Shown here one piece after another: positions 17,340-24,500 of a stretch of 64,000 nt of DNA. The notes under the pieces were generated by a model that ran no database searches, had not been told where the DNA came from, and saw nothing but the letters and a program-made list of their open reading frames with translations. Each line of letters starts with the position of its first letter. Positions within the stretch are counted from its first letter, which is position 1. This DNA is from UBA1431 sp002329665 (GTDB taxonomy: Bacteria; Bacillota; Clostridia; Christensenellales; UBA1431): positions 1,232,932-1,296,931 of the forward strand of contig JAXGXY010000001.1 of the NCBI GenBank assembly GCA_040772545.1, read 5' to 3'. A program made the position numbers and the translations under genes.

Positions 17340-18440
17340 TTGGCGAACAAGCGCATCGTGCTCACGGGAGGCGGTACGGCGGGGCATGTGATGCCCAATA
17401 TCGCCCTGATCCCGCGCCTGAAGGAGCTCGGGTACGAGATCCATTACATAGGCGGCAGCGCCGTCGAAAGAGAGCTGATACAGGCTGTCCCCGGGGTCAC
17501 GTTCCACCGGATCAGCACCGGGAAACTCAGGCGGTATTTCAGCTTCAAGAATTTCACGGACCCTTTTCGCATCCTGCGCGGGGTCTGCCAGTCCCTTGGC
17601 ATCATTTCGCGCATCAAACCGAACGTCGCCTTTTCCAAGGGCGGGTTCGTGGGCGTCCCGGTCGTAATCGGCGCGCGCCTCAAGCGCGTGCCCATCATCC
17701 TGCACGAGTCGGACATGTCCGTCGGCCTCGCCAACCGTATCAGCGCGCCCTTTTCCGACGTCGTCTGCACCAGCTTCGAGCCCACGGCCGCAAAGATCAA
17801 AAAGCGCAAGGGCGTCTACACCGGCACGCCGATCCGCGAAGAACTCCAAAATGGGGACGCGGCGGCCGCTTTGCGCCTGTTCGGGTTCGAAGACCCAAAT
17901 AAGCCCGTGCTCCTTTGCATGGGCGGGAGCCAGGGCGCCGTCGCCGTGAACAGGGTCCTTCGGGAGGCCCTGCCCCTTCTTTTACCGGACTTCAACGTCG
18001 TGCACCTCTGCGGGAAAGGGAACCTCGACCCGGGCCTCGCCGGCCGCCCGGGCTACCGCCAGCTCGAGTTCGCAGGCGCCGAACTCCCCGACATCTTCGC
18101 GCTCGCGGACGTGGCCGTATCCCGCGCGGGCGCAAACGCGGTCTTCGAACTGCTCTGCCTCGGCCTCCCCGCCCTTCTCGTGCCCCTGCCCTCGTCCGCC
18201 AGCCGCGGAGACCAGCTGCAAAACGCCGCCTATTTCGAAAAGCGCGGCTGCTTTAACGTGGTGCGGCAGGAAGACCTCACGCCCGCCGTCCTGCATGAAA
18301 AGATCGCCGGGCTCTACGCAAAGCGCGCAGTCTACGCGGCGCGCATGCGTTCGATCGGGATCGCGGACAGCCTGCAAAGGATCATCGCCATCATCGAAAA
18401 ACACGCACTGCCGTCGGGGCAAACTGCGCTTCGCTCGTAA
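17340..18440 (+). CDS. murG: UDP-GlcNAc:lipid I GlcNAc transferase MurG
   Basis: Converts lipid I to lipid II in peptidoglycan synthesis, at the inner membrane face. GGGTAGHVMPN, FSKGGFVGVPVVIGA, HESDMSVGLANR, CMGGSQGAVAVN and SRAGANAVFELLCLGLPALL are the family blocks. TTG at 17340 gives 366 residues beginning MANKRIVLTGGG, close to normal. In-frame ATG codons at 17280 and 17304 and a GTG at 17331 are alternatives. A weak -10 (TAAGAT, 17300-17305) argues for the later start. It stands alone rather than in a mur/fts cluster, so it could be the only copy or a second one. Confidence 0.88.
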   Translation: MANKRIVLTGGGTAGHVMPNIALIPRLKELGYEIHYIGGSAVERELIQAVPGVTFHRISTGKLRRYFSFKNFTDPFRILRGVCQSLGIISRIKPNVAFSKGGFVGVPVVIGARLKRVPIILHESDMSVGLANRISAPFSDVVCTSFEPTAAKIKKRKGVYTGTPIREELQNGDAAAALRLFGFEDPNKPVLLCMGGSQGAVAVNRVLREALPLLLPDFNVVHLCGKGNLDPGLAGRPGYRQLEFAGAELPDIFALADVAVSRAGANAVFELLCLGLPALLVPLPSSASRGDQLQNAAYFEKRGCFNVVRQEDLTPAVLHEKIAGLYAKRAVYAARMRSIGIADSLQRIIAIIEKHALPSGQTALRS

Positions 18441-18497
18441 CCCCTCTCCGCTTCGCGCTCCGGGGATTCATCGCTTCGCTCCGTTGCTTCCCCTCTT

Positions 18498-18527
18498 CCC
18501 CGCAAAGCTGCGCTTTGCGGGGTTTTT
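18498..18527 (+). terminator. Intrinsic terminator of murG
   Basis: An 11-bp perfect stem (CCCCGCAAAGC/GCTTTGCGGGG) with a 3-base loop is followed by five T, 58 bases after the murG stop. Confidence 0.9.
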
Positions 18528-18612
18528 AATTCGGGCAAGGCTTTGCAAGGATTGTTCGTCGAAGGGCTTCGCAGGAGTTGGTTGGGTGGGGAGTTGCAGG
18601 TGTCTTCTATGC

Positions 18613-18642
18613 AAAATGAAAAACGCGCCAAATAGCGCGTTT
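18613..18642 (-). terminator. Minus-strand terminator, distal of three
   Basis: An 8-bp stem (AAACGCGC/GCGCGTTT) with a 6-base loop is followed by a T-rich stretch on the minus strand. It would be a backup for the Nudix operon. Confidence 0.6.
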
Positions 18643-18692
18643 CCAGCTGTCAAAAATGCCTACCAGCAGCGGGTGCAACCCCCACTTTCAAT

Positions 18693-18720
18693 CCAATCTG
18701 ACGCATGTGCGTCAGATTGG
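18693..18720. repeat. Perfect 28-base inverted repeat
   Basis: Arms CCAATCTGACGCA and TGCGTCAGATTGG (13 bp) are separated by two bases. There is no T run on either side, so it is not a normal terminator. One arm overlaps repeat copy B. Confidence 0.7.
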
Positions 18721-18754
18721 CGGAAAAAATGCCGTCCAAAGCGGCGTTTTAACC
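18709..18754 (-). repeat. Degenerate intergenic hairpin repeat, copy B
   Basis: On the minus strand this 46-base segment matches 6363-6408 at 36 positions without gaps. Its hairpin (GCCG-7-CGGC) is followed by ATTTTTT, so this copy also serves as a terminator. Copy A has CCC where this copy has TTT. Confidence 0.6.
18724..18746 (-). terminator. Minus-strand terminator within repeat copy B
   Basis: Stem GCCG/CGGC with a 7-base loop followed by six T, about 55 bases after the Nudix stop codon. Confidence 0.6.
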
Positions 18755-18758
18755 ACAC

Positions 18759-18781
18759 AAAAAACCGTCGACAAACCGACG
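18759..18781 (-). terminator. Minus-strand terminator nearest the Nudix gene
   Basis: Stem CGTCG/CGACG with a 6-base loop followed by GTTTTTT on the minus strand, about 20 bases after the stop codon. Confidence 0.65.
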
Positions 18782-18799
18782 CAAACGATGCGTTGGCCG

Positions 18800-19528
18800 T
18801 CATAACGGCTCCACGTCGTACACCGCCGCCAAGGCCCGGTCGTACATGCCCGCCGTGAACGATGGCCCGAGCATGGGTTCCACCGCGTCTTCCGGGGACA
18901 TCGAGCGGAGACGGTCCAGCGCCTTCCCCAGAATAAGGGCGTGGTCGCTGGCAAGCTGGCCGCCGTCCACGATGCGCGTTCGCTCCTGTGTGACGCGGCC
19001 CTTTCGCGCCTGCTGCGTCCTGAGCAGCGCGCGCAGGTAGGTCCCGCCGTTTTGAAGCGCGAGCATCGCCCTGTCGGCGTCCTTTCCCCGTTCAACAAAC
19101 GCCCTTATGCTGAACAGCCGCGCGTCCGCCGCGTCGTCCCCGGCGCTGGGCTTCAATTCGCCCATGGGAACGAGGCCGAAATAGGCCACGGTGATGACGC
19201 GCGTGCGCGGGTCCCTGTCCGGCGCCCCGAACACGCCGAACTCGTTGAGCGTCACGTCCTCGACACCGGTTTCCTCCCGCAGTTCGCGGTACGCCGATTC
19301 TTCCAGGTCTTCGTCCATGTGTATGAAGCCCCCCGGCAGCGCCCACATGCCGATGAACGGATGGTCGCTCCGTTTGATGAGGAGCACGCCGAGCCTGACG
19401 GGGTCCTCGGGCAAAAGCGTGAACAGCGCGACGTCCACCGTAACCGACGGGCGCTCGTACCTTCCCGGGTCGTATGCCGCAAGGAACGCTTCGAGCGTCT
19501 GCCCCGCGGCGTTTTTCCCGCCGTCCAT
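18800..19528 (-). CDS. Nudix hydrolase with C-terminal extension
   Basis: 242 residues. The full Nudix box is G67-X5-E73-X7-R81-E82-L83-X-E85-E86-X-G88, within GGFIHMDEDLEESAYRELRE. Residues ~145-242 form an extension of the size and position of the winged-helix domain in NrtR-type ADP-ribose regulators, but the similarity is weak. It could therefore be an ADP-ribose or nucleotide pyrophosphatase, or a regulator. It is the last gene of the NfeD-FloA operon, 16 bases after the PIG-V-like gene, and is followed by tandem terminators. Confidence 0.82.
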   Translation of the reverse strand: MDGGKNAAGQTLEAFLAAYDPGRYERPSVTVDVALFTLLPEDPVRLGVLLIKRSDHPFIGMWALPGGFIHMDEDLEESAYRELREETGVEDVTLNEFGVFGAPDRDPRTRVITVAYFGLVPMGELKPSAGDDAADARLFSIRAFVERGKDADRAMLALQNGGTYLRALLRTQQARKGRVTQERTRIVDGGQLASDHALILGKALDRLRSMSPEDAVEPMLGPSFTAGMYDRALAAVYDVEPL

Positions 19529-19544
19529 CCTCTACACCCCTTTC

Positions 19545-20831
19545 TCAGTATATGTACATCCCGTTGACGAACCCCCACATCATGTACAGCTGCGCGGCCC
19601 CGAACGCCGCCGTCAGCAGGGCGTCCGCCCAGCGTTTTATCGTGACCTCCCGGAGCATGAAGTACAGGGGAACCATGGCCATGATGTAGCGCGGCGCGCT
19701 CAGCAGCCACGTCGGCGCGATAGCCACGAGAAAATAGGCAAGCGAGAAGAATGCATAAGAGACGCGCTGCGTTTTGAACGTTCGGACCATCAGCGCCAGC
19801 GTCAGGACGATGCAAACAAGCTCCGGTATCCATAAAAACGCGATCGCTTCCCAGTCCCCCATGGCAAACTGGTCGTAAATCGTCCCCGCGTTCAGGAAGA
19901 ACAGCCCGAACTGCTGGTACCAGTGTTCGCGCTGGTAGACGAGGAACCTGAACCAGTCCCCGGTGACCGCCTTGTTCACCAGTAGATAGGCGAACGTGCC
20001 CGCCGGGACGAGAAGGGCCCACGCCGCCCTGGGGAACAGCAGGCCAAGGGCCTTTTTGAACCCTTTTTCCCGCAGGGCGTCGAACGCGCCGCTGTTCTCG
20101 CACGCCTCGAAGACGACGGGGATCACGAGGAGGACGCCGAGCATGCGCGTGAAGGCCGCGGCCATCCCCAGGCAGGCGGCGAGCGCGAGCCTGTCCCTTC
20201 GCGCATAGTACATCGAGGCCGCCGCAAGGAAGATGAACAGGCTCTCCGAAAACCCCGCGCCCAGGAAGAACGCGGCCGGGAACAGCAGCAGGTATTTCAC
20301 CGTCCGCCGGGCGCCCGTCGCGCCCGAGTCCATCAGGGCCAGCTTGTACAGGTAAAAGCACGCGCCGGTAAGCGCGAGGTTCGAGACGACGAGCGAGGCG
20401 GCGAAGGTGTGGCCGGTAAGCGCGCTCACGGCGTGCACGAGAATCGGGTAAAACGGGAAGAAGACGATGTGGAACCGCGGGTCCCCGACGGTCCTGTATC
20501 CGTAGTCCGCGATCCCGAGGTAATGGGGCGCGTCGCTCCTGACCCAAAGCCTCTGCATGGAATCGAGCCCGAACCCCGACAGGTCGAGCCCGTAGGCCAT
20601 GACATGCCCAATGAGGTACTGGAGCATGCGGCTTAGGACCACGACGGCCAGCAGGATGAGAAACAGCCTGAAGTCGCTTCTTCGGTCCGCGTCCGCGGCG
20701 GGAACGGCGGCGGGGCCCCGGCTGCCTGTCACGCGCGCGTAAAGCATGCGCACCGCGGTAATAAGGCAGTAGCAGTACATCCCAAGGACGCCCGCGCAGA
20801 GCAGCACGCGCAACACATCAGTTTCAGCCAT
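19545..20831 (-). CDS. PIG-V-like polytopic membrane glycosyltransferase
   Basis: 428 residues with about ten hydrophobic segments. The first outer loop carries RSDAPHYLGIADYGYR, then FFPFYPILV. This resembles the WD-xx-Y-IA-xx-GY and FFPLYPxL signature of PIG-V-type (GT-C) mannosyltransferases; the usual Trp-Asp is Ser-Asp here, and the aspartate is kept. Such enzymes use polyprenyl-phosphate sugars outside the membrane. The substrate is unknown. It lies between a small unknown membrane protein and the Nudix hydrolase. Confidence 0.72.
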   Translation of the reverse strand: MAETDVLRVLLCAGVLGMYCYCLITAVRMLYARVTGSRGPAAVPAADADRRSDFRLFLILLAVVVLSRMLQYLIGHVMAYGLDLSGFGLDSMQRLWVRSDAPHYLGIADYGYRTVGDPRFHIVFFPFYPILVHAVSALTGHTFAASLVVSNLALTGACFYLYKLALMDSGATGARRTVKYLLLFPAAFFLGAGFSESLFIFLAAASMYYARRDRLALAACLGMAAAFTRMLGVLLVIPVVFEACENSGAFDALREKGFKKALGLLFPRAAWALLVPAGTFAYLLVNKAVTGDWFRFLVYQREHWYQQFGLFFLNAGTIYDQFAMGDWEAIAFLWIPELVCIVLTLALMVRTFKTQRVSYAFFSLAYFLVAIAPTWLLSAPRYIMAMVPLYFMLREVTIKRWADALLTAAFGAAQLYMMWGFVNGMYIY

Positions 20832-20847
20832 ACGCCTCTCCCAACAC

Positions 20848-21312
20848 CTAGCGCAAACCCCTTCTTCCCGCGCTGCGCCGCGTGAGTATCTCGGCCCAGA
20901 CGATGCCGTTTATCACCGGGTTGTCCGAGTAGACCGGCAGTTTCCTGGCGCGCGGGGCAGGTTGCGGCCCGTATGTGACCGTGACCCTGGCCGCCGGCCC
21001 GCCTTCACCCATCGGGCTTTCCACCGCAGGCCTGCGCTTCTTCGCGCTCCGCCCCCCGGCCTTTTTGGCCGCGCCCCGGCCGAAATCGGGTTTATCGGGC
21101 CGTTGGTAGGGCATATCGTAGAGGGGGACTTCGTAGACCGTCCGGCGCTCTTCGCGCAACCGCCTGTCCTTCTGCCGTATTGGCGGCGGAGCCTGGAACC
21201 CTTTGGGGCGTTTCTTTTTGGTGCCGACGACGAAGAGCCTGGGCAGCAGGAACACGAAGAACAGCACCGAGGCGGCTATTATGATGTTGACTATATCAAA
21301 GTCCGTCGACAT
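20848..21312 (-). CDS. Conserved hypothetical single-span protein downstream of floA
   Basis: 154 residues. One N-terminal membrane helix (VNIIIAASVLFFVFLLPRLFV) is followed by a basic, Pro/Arg/Lys-rich, probably disordered middle. The short C-terminal block NPVINGIVWAEILTRR looks ordered. I do not recognise a domain. Its position, 31 bases after floA, suggests a partner of the flotillin microdomain. GTG or ATG start near 21312. Confidence 0.7.
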   Translation of the reverse strand: MSTDFDIVNIIIAASVLFFVFLLPRLFVVGTKKKRPKGFQAPPPIRQKDRRLREERRTVYEVPLYDMPYQRPDKPDFGRGAAKKAGGRSAKKRRPAVESPMGEGGPAARVTVTYGPQPAPRARKLPVYSDNPVINGIVWAEILTRRSAGRRGLR

Positions 21313-21343
21313 GGCGTCGCTCCTTAATATCCCCGTTCAGGCG

Positions 21344-22327
21344 TCATCCCTTGGGCGGTTCCGGGCCCGTGGGAGCCACCGGTTTGGTCCCGTCCTGGCC
21401 CATGTTCGAAATCGACTTGCGCATCGACGTGTCCGAGATGACGTTTTGCATGTTGTAATAGTCCATCACGCCAAGGTTGCCTTCGCGCAGGGCTTCGGCC
21501 ATGGCCAGCGGGACCTTCGCCTCGGCCTCCACGACCGCCGCCCTCATCTCCTGCTCGCGCGCGACGGCCAGCGCCCGCCTCTCCTCGGCCTTCGCCCGCG
21601 CGATCTTCAGGTCCGCCTCGGCCTGGTCCATCTGCAGCTGCGCGCCGATGTTGCGCCCCACGTCCACGTCCGCGATGTCGATGGAGAGTATCTCGAACGC
21701 CGTGCCCGCGTCGAGCCCCTTGTCCAGCACCGTGTGCGAGATCAGGTCCGGGTTCTCCAGCACGACCTTGTGGTTGAGGGACGAACCGACCGTGGTCACG
21801 ATGCCCTCGCCGACGCGCGCGATGACCGTTTCCTCGCCAGCGCCGCCCACCAGCCGGTCGATGTTGGCGCGCACGGTGACGCGCGCCTTCGCCCTGAGCT
21901 CTATGCCGTCCTTGGCGATCGCGGCCACAACCGGCGTCTCGATCACCTTCGGGTTTACGCTCATCTGCACCGCCTCCAGCACGTCGCGGCCCGCCAGGTC
22001 GATGGCGACGGCCCGCCCGAACTGCAGCGGGATGTTCGCGCGCTGCGCGGCGATGAGCGCGTTGATGACCTTGTCGACGTTGCCGCCGGCCAGATAATGC
22101 GTTTCCAGCATGCTGATGGTCACGTCCAGCCCGGCTTTCGACGCCTTTATCATCGGTATGACGATGCGCCGGGGCGAAACGTTTCTCAGGCGCATGCCGA
22201 TGAGCGTGAAGATGCTCACGTGCACGCCCGCTGCGAGCGCGGAAATCCACAGCCGCATGGGCACGAAACTGAAGAAAACCGCAAGGACGATTAAGACCCC
22301 CACGATTATGATGATCGTCGTTAGCAT
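21344..22327 (-). CDS. floA: Flotillin-like protein FloA
   Basis: Membrane scaffold that organises functional lipid microdomains. The N-terminal hydrophobic hairpin (TTIIIIVGVLIVLAVFFSFV) leads to SALAAGVHVSIFTLIGMRLR and the SPFH core NIPLQFGRAVAIDLAGRDV. A Glu-Ala rich coiled coil follows (EERRALAVAREQEMRAA, EAEAKVPLAMAEALREG). 327 residues, typical. It overlaps the NfeD gene by seven bases. The nfeD-floA pair is conserved in Firmicutes, as in Bacillus yqeZ-yqfA. Confidence 0.95.
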   Translation of the reverse strand: MLTTIIIIVGVLIVLAVFFSFVPMRLWISALAAGVHVSIFTLIGMRLRNVSPRRIVIPMIKASKAGLDVTISMLETHYLAGGNVDKVINALIAAQRANIPLQFGRAVAIDLAGRDVLEAVQMSVNPKVIETPVVAAIAKDGIELRAKARVTVRANIDRLVGGAGEETVIARVGEGIVTTVGSSLNHKVVLENPDLISHTVLDKGLDAGTAFEILSIDIADVDVGRNIGAQLQMDQAEADLKIARAKAEERRALAVAREQEMRAAVVEAEAKVPLAMAEALREGNLGVMDYYNMQNVISDTSMRKSISNMGQDGTKPVAPTGPEPPKG

Positions 22328-22857
22328 GACTTGCTACCCCCCTCATTCTCCCTTTCCGCCTGTTTTACGATGATGCGCCTGCCCTCGAGGCGCACGACGG
22401 TTATGCGCGAGCCCCTCTTGATATAATCCCCGTCGCTCACGACATCGATGCGCTCGGGGCCGAAGAGCCCGATTCCCGCGGGACGCAGTTCCGAGGCCGC
22501 GACGCCTTCCCTGCCCACCAGCTGCTCCGGCTTGAAATCGGTGGAATAGCCCGCGCCGGAACGTACCGAATCCGTAAGGATGAACCTGGACCTCGACAGC
22601 CTCCCCCTGAGGGCCGAGCGCATCACCAACAGAAACGCCACGATGAGCACCAGTATCACGCATAGCGCGATCACCATCGCTTCCTCCCAGTTCCGGGCCC
22701 ACAACACGATTCCCGCAATGCTAAGGACACTGCCGGCGATGCCGGGTATGCCGAACCCCGGCACGAACATCTCCGTTATCAAAAGGACCACGCCCGCCAA
22801 CACCATCAGAATGGGCCAGATCCCGACGGCACCTATATAGTCCACGACAGCATCCAT
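22321..22857 (-). CDS. NfeD-family membrane protein
   Basis: 178 residues. Three membrane helices (GIWPILMVLAGVVLLITEMF, the IPGIAGSVLSIAGIVLW region and VIALCVILVLIVAFLLVM) are followed by a soluble OB-fold domain (GREGVAASELRP to ITVVRLEGRRIIV). NfeD proteins are partners of SPFH proteins such as FloA. ATG 22857 is preferred: GGGGGTGAAGG precedes it and the promoter ends close upstream. A longer frame back to 22920 would run through the -10 box. Confidence 0.9.
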   Translation of the reverse strand: MDAVVDYIGAVGIWPILMVLAGVVLLITEMFVPGFGIPGIAGSVLSIAGIVLWARNWEEAMVIALCVILVLIVAFLLVMRSALRGRLSRSRFILTDSVRSGAGYSTDFKPEQLVGREGVAASELRPAGIGLFGPERIDVVSDGDYIKRGSRITVVRLEGRRIIVKQAERENEGGSKSC

Positions 22858-22891
22858 TGCCTTCACCCCCACGGTCATCGTTCCTACGCCT

Positions 22892-22920
22892 ATTATAATG
22901 TAACGCCGGTCGATTGTCAC
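22892..22920 (-). promoter_or_regulatory. Sigma-A promoter of the nfeD-floA operon
   Basis: GTGACA, a 17-base spacer and perfect TATAAT on the minus strand, 35 bases before the chosen nfeD start. This position also decides against the longer reading of NfeD. Confidence 0.82.
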
Positions 22921-23171
22921 ATGATTCCTTCCCCCGGTATCAGGATATGCGCCCCGCGCGGTCGAATACGGGTCGGGAGATTCGGCTTTGCCAGCAAAAC
23001 GGACCCGCAGCCCCCGTCTGTTTAAGTAGTGCTACACTCCAAAACGGCAACTTCAGGGGGTTGGGGGGCCGCAGCCTCCAAACTTCAATCCGAACGACGG
23101 CATGCCGCCAAGAGCTGTCAGCCTGCCGAAAACCGGCGCAAACAAAGTTCGCGCCGGCACGGGTTTCGTAC
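22921..23171. other. Gene-free region between nfeD promoter and rnpB terminator
   Basis: About 250 bases with no supported gene. It includes G-rich runs near 23056-23070 and repeat copy C at 23121-23160. The rest shows nothing I recognise. Confidence 0.6.
23121..23160 (-). repeat. Second intergenic repeat type, copy C
   Basis: On the minus strand GGCGCGAAC-TTT-GTTTGCGCC forms a hairpin with one G-T pair. The flanks GTGCC and GGCAG match copy D at 30.6 kb. It lies just beyond the rnpB terminator. Confidence 0.6.
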
Positions 23172-23206
23172 AAAAAACCCGGCCGCGTAACGTGACCGGG
23201 TTTTTT
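23172..23206 (-). terminator. Intrinsic terminator of rnpB
   Basis: Stem CCCGG/CCGGG, extended by A/T pairs to an 11-bp arm AAAAAACCCGG, then six T, about 10 bases past the RNA's 3' end. The symmetrical A and T runs would let it work in both directions. Confidence 0.85.
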
Positions 23207-23214
23207 AAGTAACA

Positions 23215-23558
23215 ATACGAGCAAACCTGTAAGCCGAGTTCTGTCTTGAATGGCCATCTGTCTAGGCCTGCCGTCGCCGGCAGGCTCAAGCGATTACCCG
23301 GAAGCTTGGCGGGCCGCCAACGGCGCTTCCCTATTAATCTTGCACCAGGTGGGGTTTACAGAGCGGACAAGTCGCCAGGCCGCTGGTGAGCTCTTACCTC
23401 ACCTTTCCACCCTTACGTCCTTTTTATAAGGCCGCGGTATATTTCTGTTGCACTCTCCTTAGAGTCGCCTCCACTGGGTATTACCCAGCACCCTGCCCTG
23501 CGGTGCTCGGACTTTCCTCATGCGCTGAAACGCATGCGGCCATCCGGTTTACTCGTAT
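23215..23558 (-). ncRNA. rnpB: RNase P RNA (type A)
   Basis: Catalytic RNA that trims the 5' leader of tRNA precursors. Minus-strand landmarks are GAGGAAAGTCCGAGC near the 5' end, GTGCAACAGAAA, GGTAAGAGCTCACCAG, AAACCCCACC and AGACAGA near the 3' end. The ends pair as P1 (ATACGAGTAAACC with GGTTTGCTCGTAT, one wobble pair). About 344 bases, ancestral A-type organisation. It begins about 14 bases after the zinc-ribbon gene stop, so its promoter lies inside that gene or it is processed from a longer transcript. Confidence 0.95.
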
Positions 23559-23571
23559 CGTAAGTTCGTTC

Positions 23572-24282
23572 TCAGCTCTGGTCATACAGGATCCTTCCGC
23601 AGTTCTCGCACTCGAATATCCTGTTTCCCTCCTGCACCTGGCTCACCATGAGCGAGGGCAGCGTCATGTTGCATCCGCCGCACTGGTCCGCTTCGATCAG
23701 CGCCAGCGGCGCGCTCCTGTTCTTCTTGATCTCCTTATACCGCTCCAAAAGCGCGGCGTCGACTTCCTTCTCGACCTTTTTGACCGCCGACTGTAGCCTT
23801 CGCAGTTCGTCGGCTGACGCTTCGAGCTCCTTGTTGTGCTCGTCCTTGTACCGCGCAAAGTCCTTGCGCGCCTTCGTTATCTTCGCGCGCATTTCCGAAA
23901 GCTTCGATTCGACGCCCTTGATGTCCTGTATCATCCCGTAGAGTTCCCTGCGGATCAGCACGATCTCGCCCTGCACCTTCGTGTATTCGTTCAGCAGGGT
24001 GTTCACGCTGTCGAGATCGTCCTTGGGCGCGTCCCCGTAACCCTCTTCCAGTTCCTTGAACCTTGTCTTGCACTGGTCGAACTGTGCGGTCATCTTCTTG
24101 ACGCGTTCGTGCTTTTTTTCGGCGTCTTTCTCCATTATAAGCAGCCGTTCCTGCTGGTCTATCAGGAATTTCCTGATCCTAAGCAAGTTTTGCCGCGATT
24201 TCGAATTCTTCAGTTGGTTCTCCAGCTTGTCGTATTCGAGGTCCGCAAGCTGGTAACGCCACAGGGCGTCTAATCTCTTCAT
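23572..24282 (-). CDS. Coiled-coil protein with C4 zinc ribbon (DUF164/CdsZ-like)
   Basis: 236 residues. Residues ~10-185 form a long antiparallel coiled coil (RQNLLRIRKFLIDQQERL, QSAVKKVEKEVDAAL). The C-terminus is a zinc ribbon with CGGC and CENC pairs. Members are widespread in bacteria; some have been proposed to bind nucleic acid, but the function is unsettled. ATG 24282 follows GGGAGG at good spacing. It lies between the nif3 terminator and rnpB. Confidence 0.88.
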   Translation of the reverse strand: MKRLDALWRYQLADLEYDKLENQLKNSKSRQNLLRIRKFLIDQQERLLIMEKDAEKKHERVKKMTAQFDQCKTRFKELEEGYGDAPKDDLDSVNTLLNEYTKVQGEIVLIRRELYGMIQDIKGVESKLSEMRAKITKARKDFARYKDEHNKELEASADELRRLQSAVKKVEKEVDAALLERYKEIKKNRSAPLALIEADQCGGCNMTLPSLMVSQVQEGNRIFECENCGRILYDQS

Positions 24283-24316
24283 CAAATCCTCCCGCTTTTG
24301 GTCGACCCGTACAGGC

Positions 24317-24347
24317 AATAAAAAGGGAATAAGCGCCTTATTCCCTT
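24317..24347 (-). terminator. Intrinsic terminator after nif3-like gene
   Basis: An 11-bp perfect stem (AAGGGAATAAG/CTTATTCCCTT) with a 3-base loop then a T run on the minus strand, about 150 bases beyond the nif3-like stop and only 35 bases before the zinc-ribbon gene. It could therefore also act as an attenuator for that gene. Confidence 0.85.
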
Positions 24348-24500
24348 CGGCCGGCGGCAAATATGCGGCCGGATTCCTGGCAGGTCAAAAATGGCGCTCT
24401 CGCACCATTTTTCGCCGGGCCGGCGCCCCGCCGGTCCGGATCGGGGAGATCGCACACCCCGCGCCCCGAGGGGCCTCGTCGTCCTTGAGGAATAAACCGA

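Larger units (their letters stand above)
18441..18799. other. Convergent gap packed with hairpins
   Basis: About 360 bases between the 3' ends of murG and the Nudix gene. I see no gene. It holds one terminator for the plus strand, three for the minus strand, a perfect 28-base palindrome and repeat copy B. The first ~60 bases carry several near-repeats of CTTCGCTC. Confidence 0.75.
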
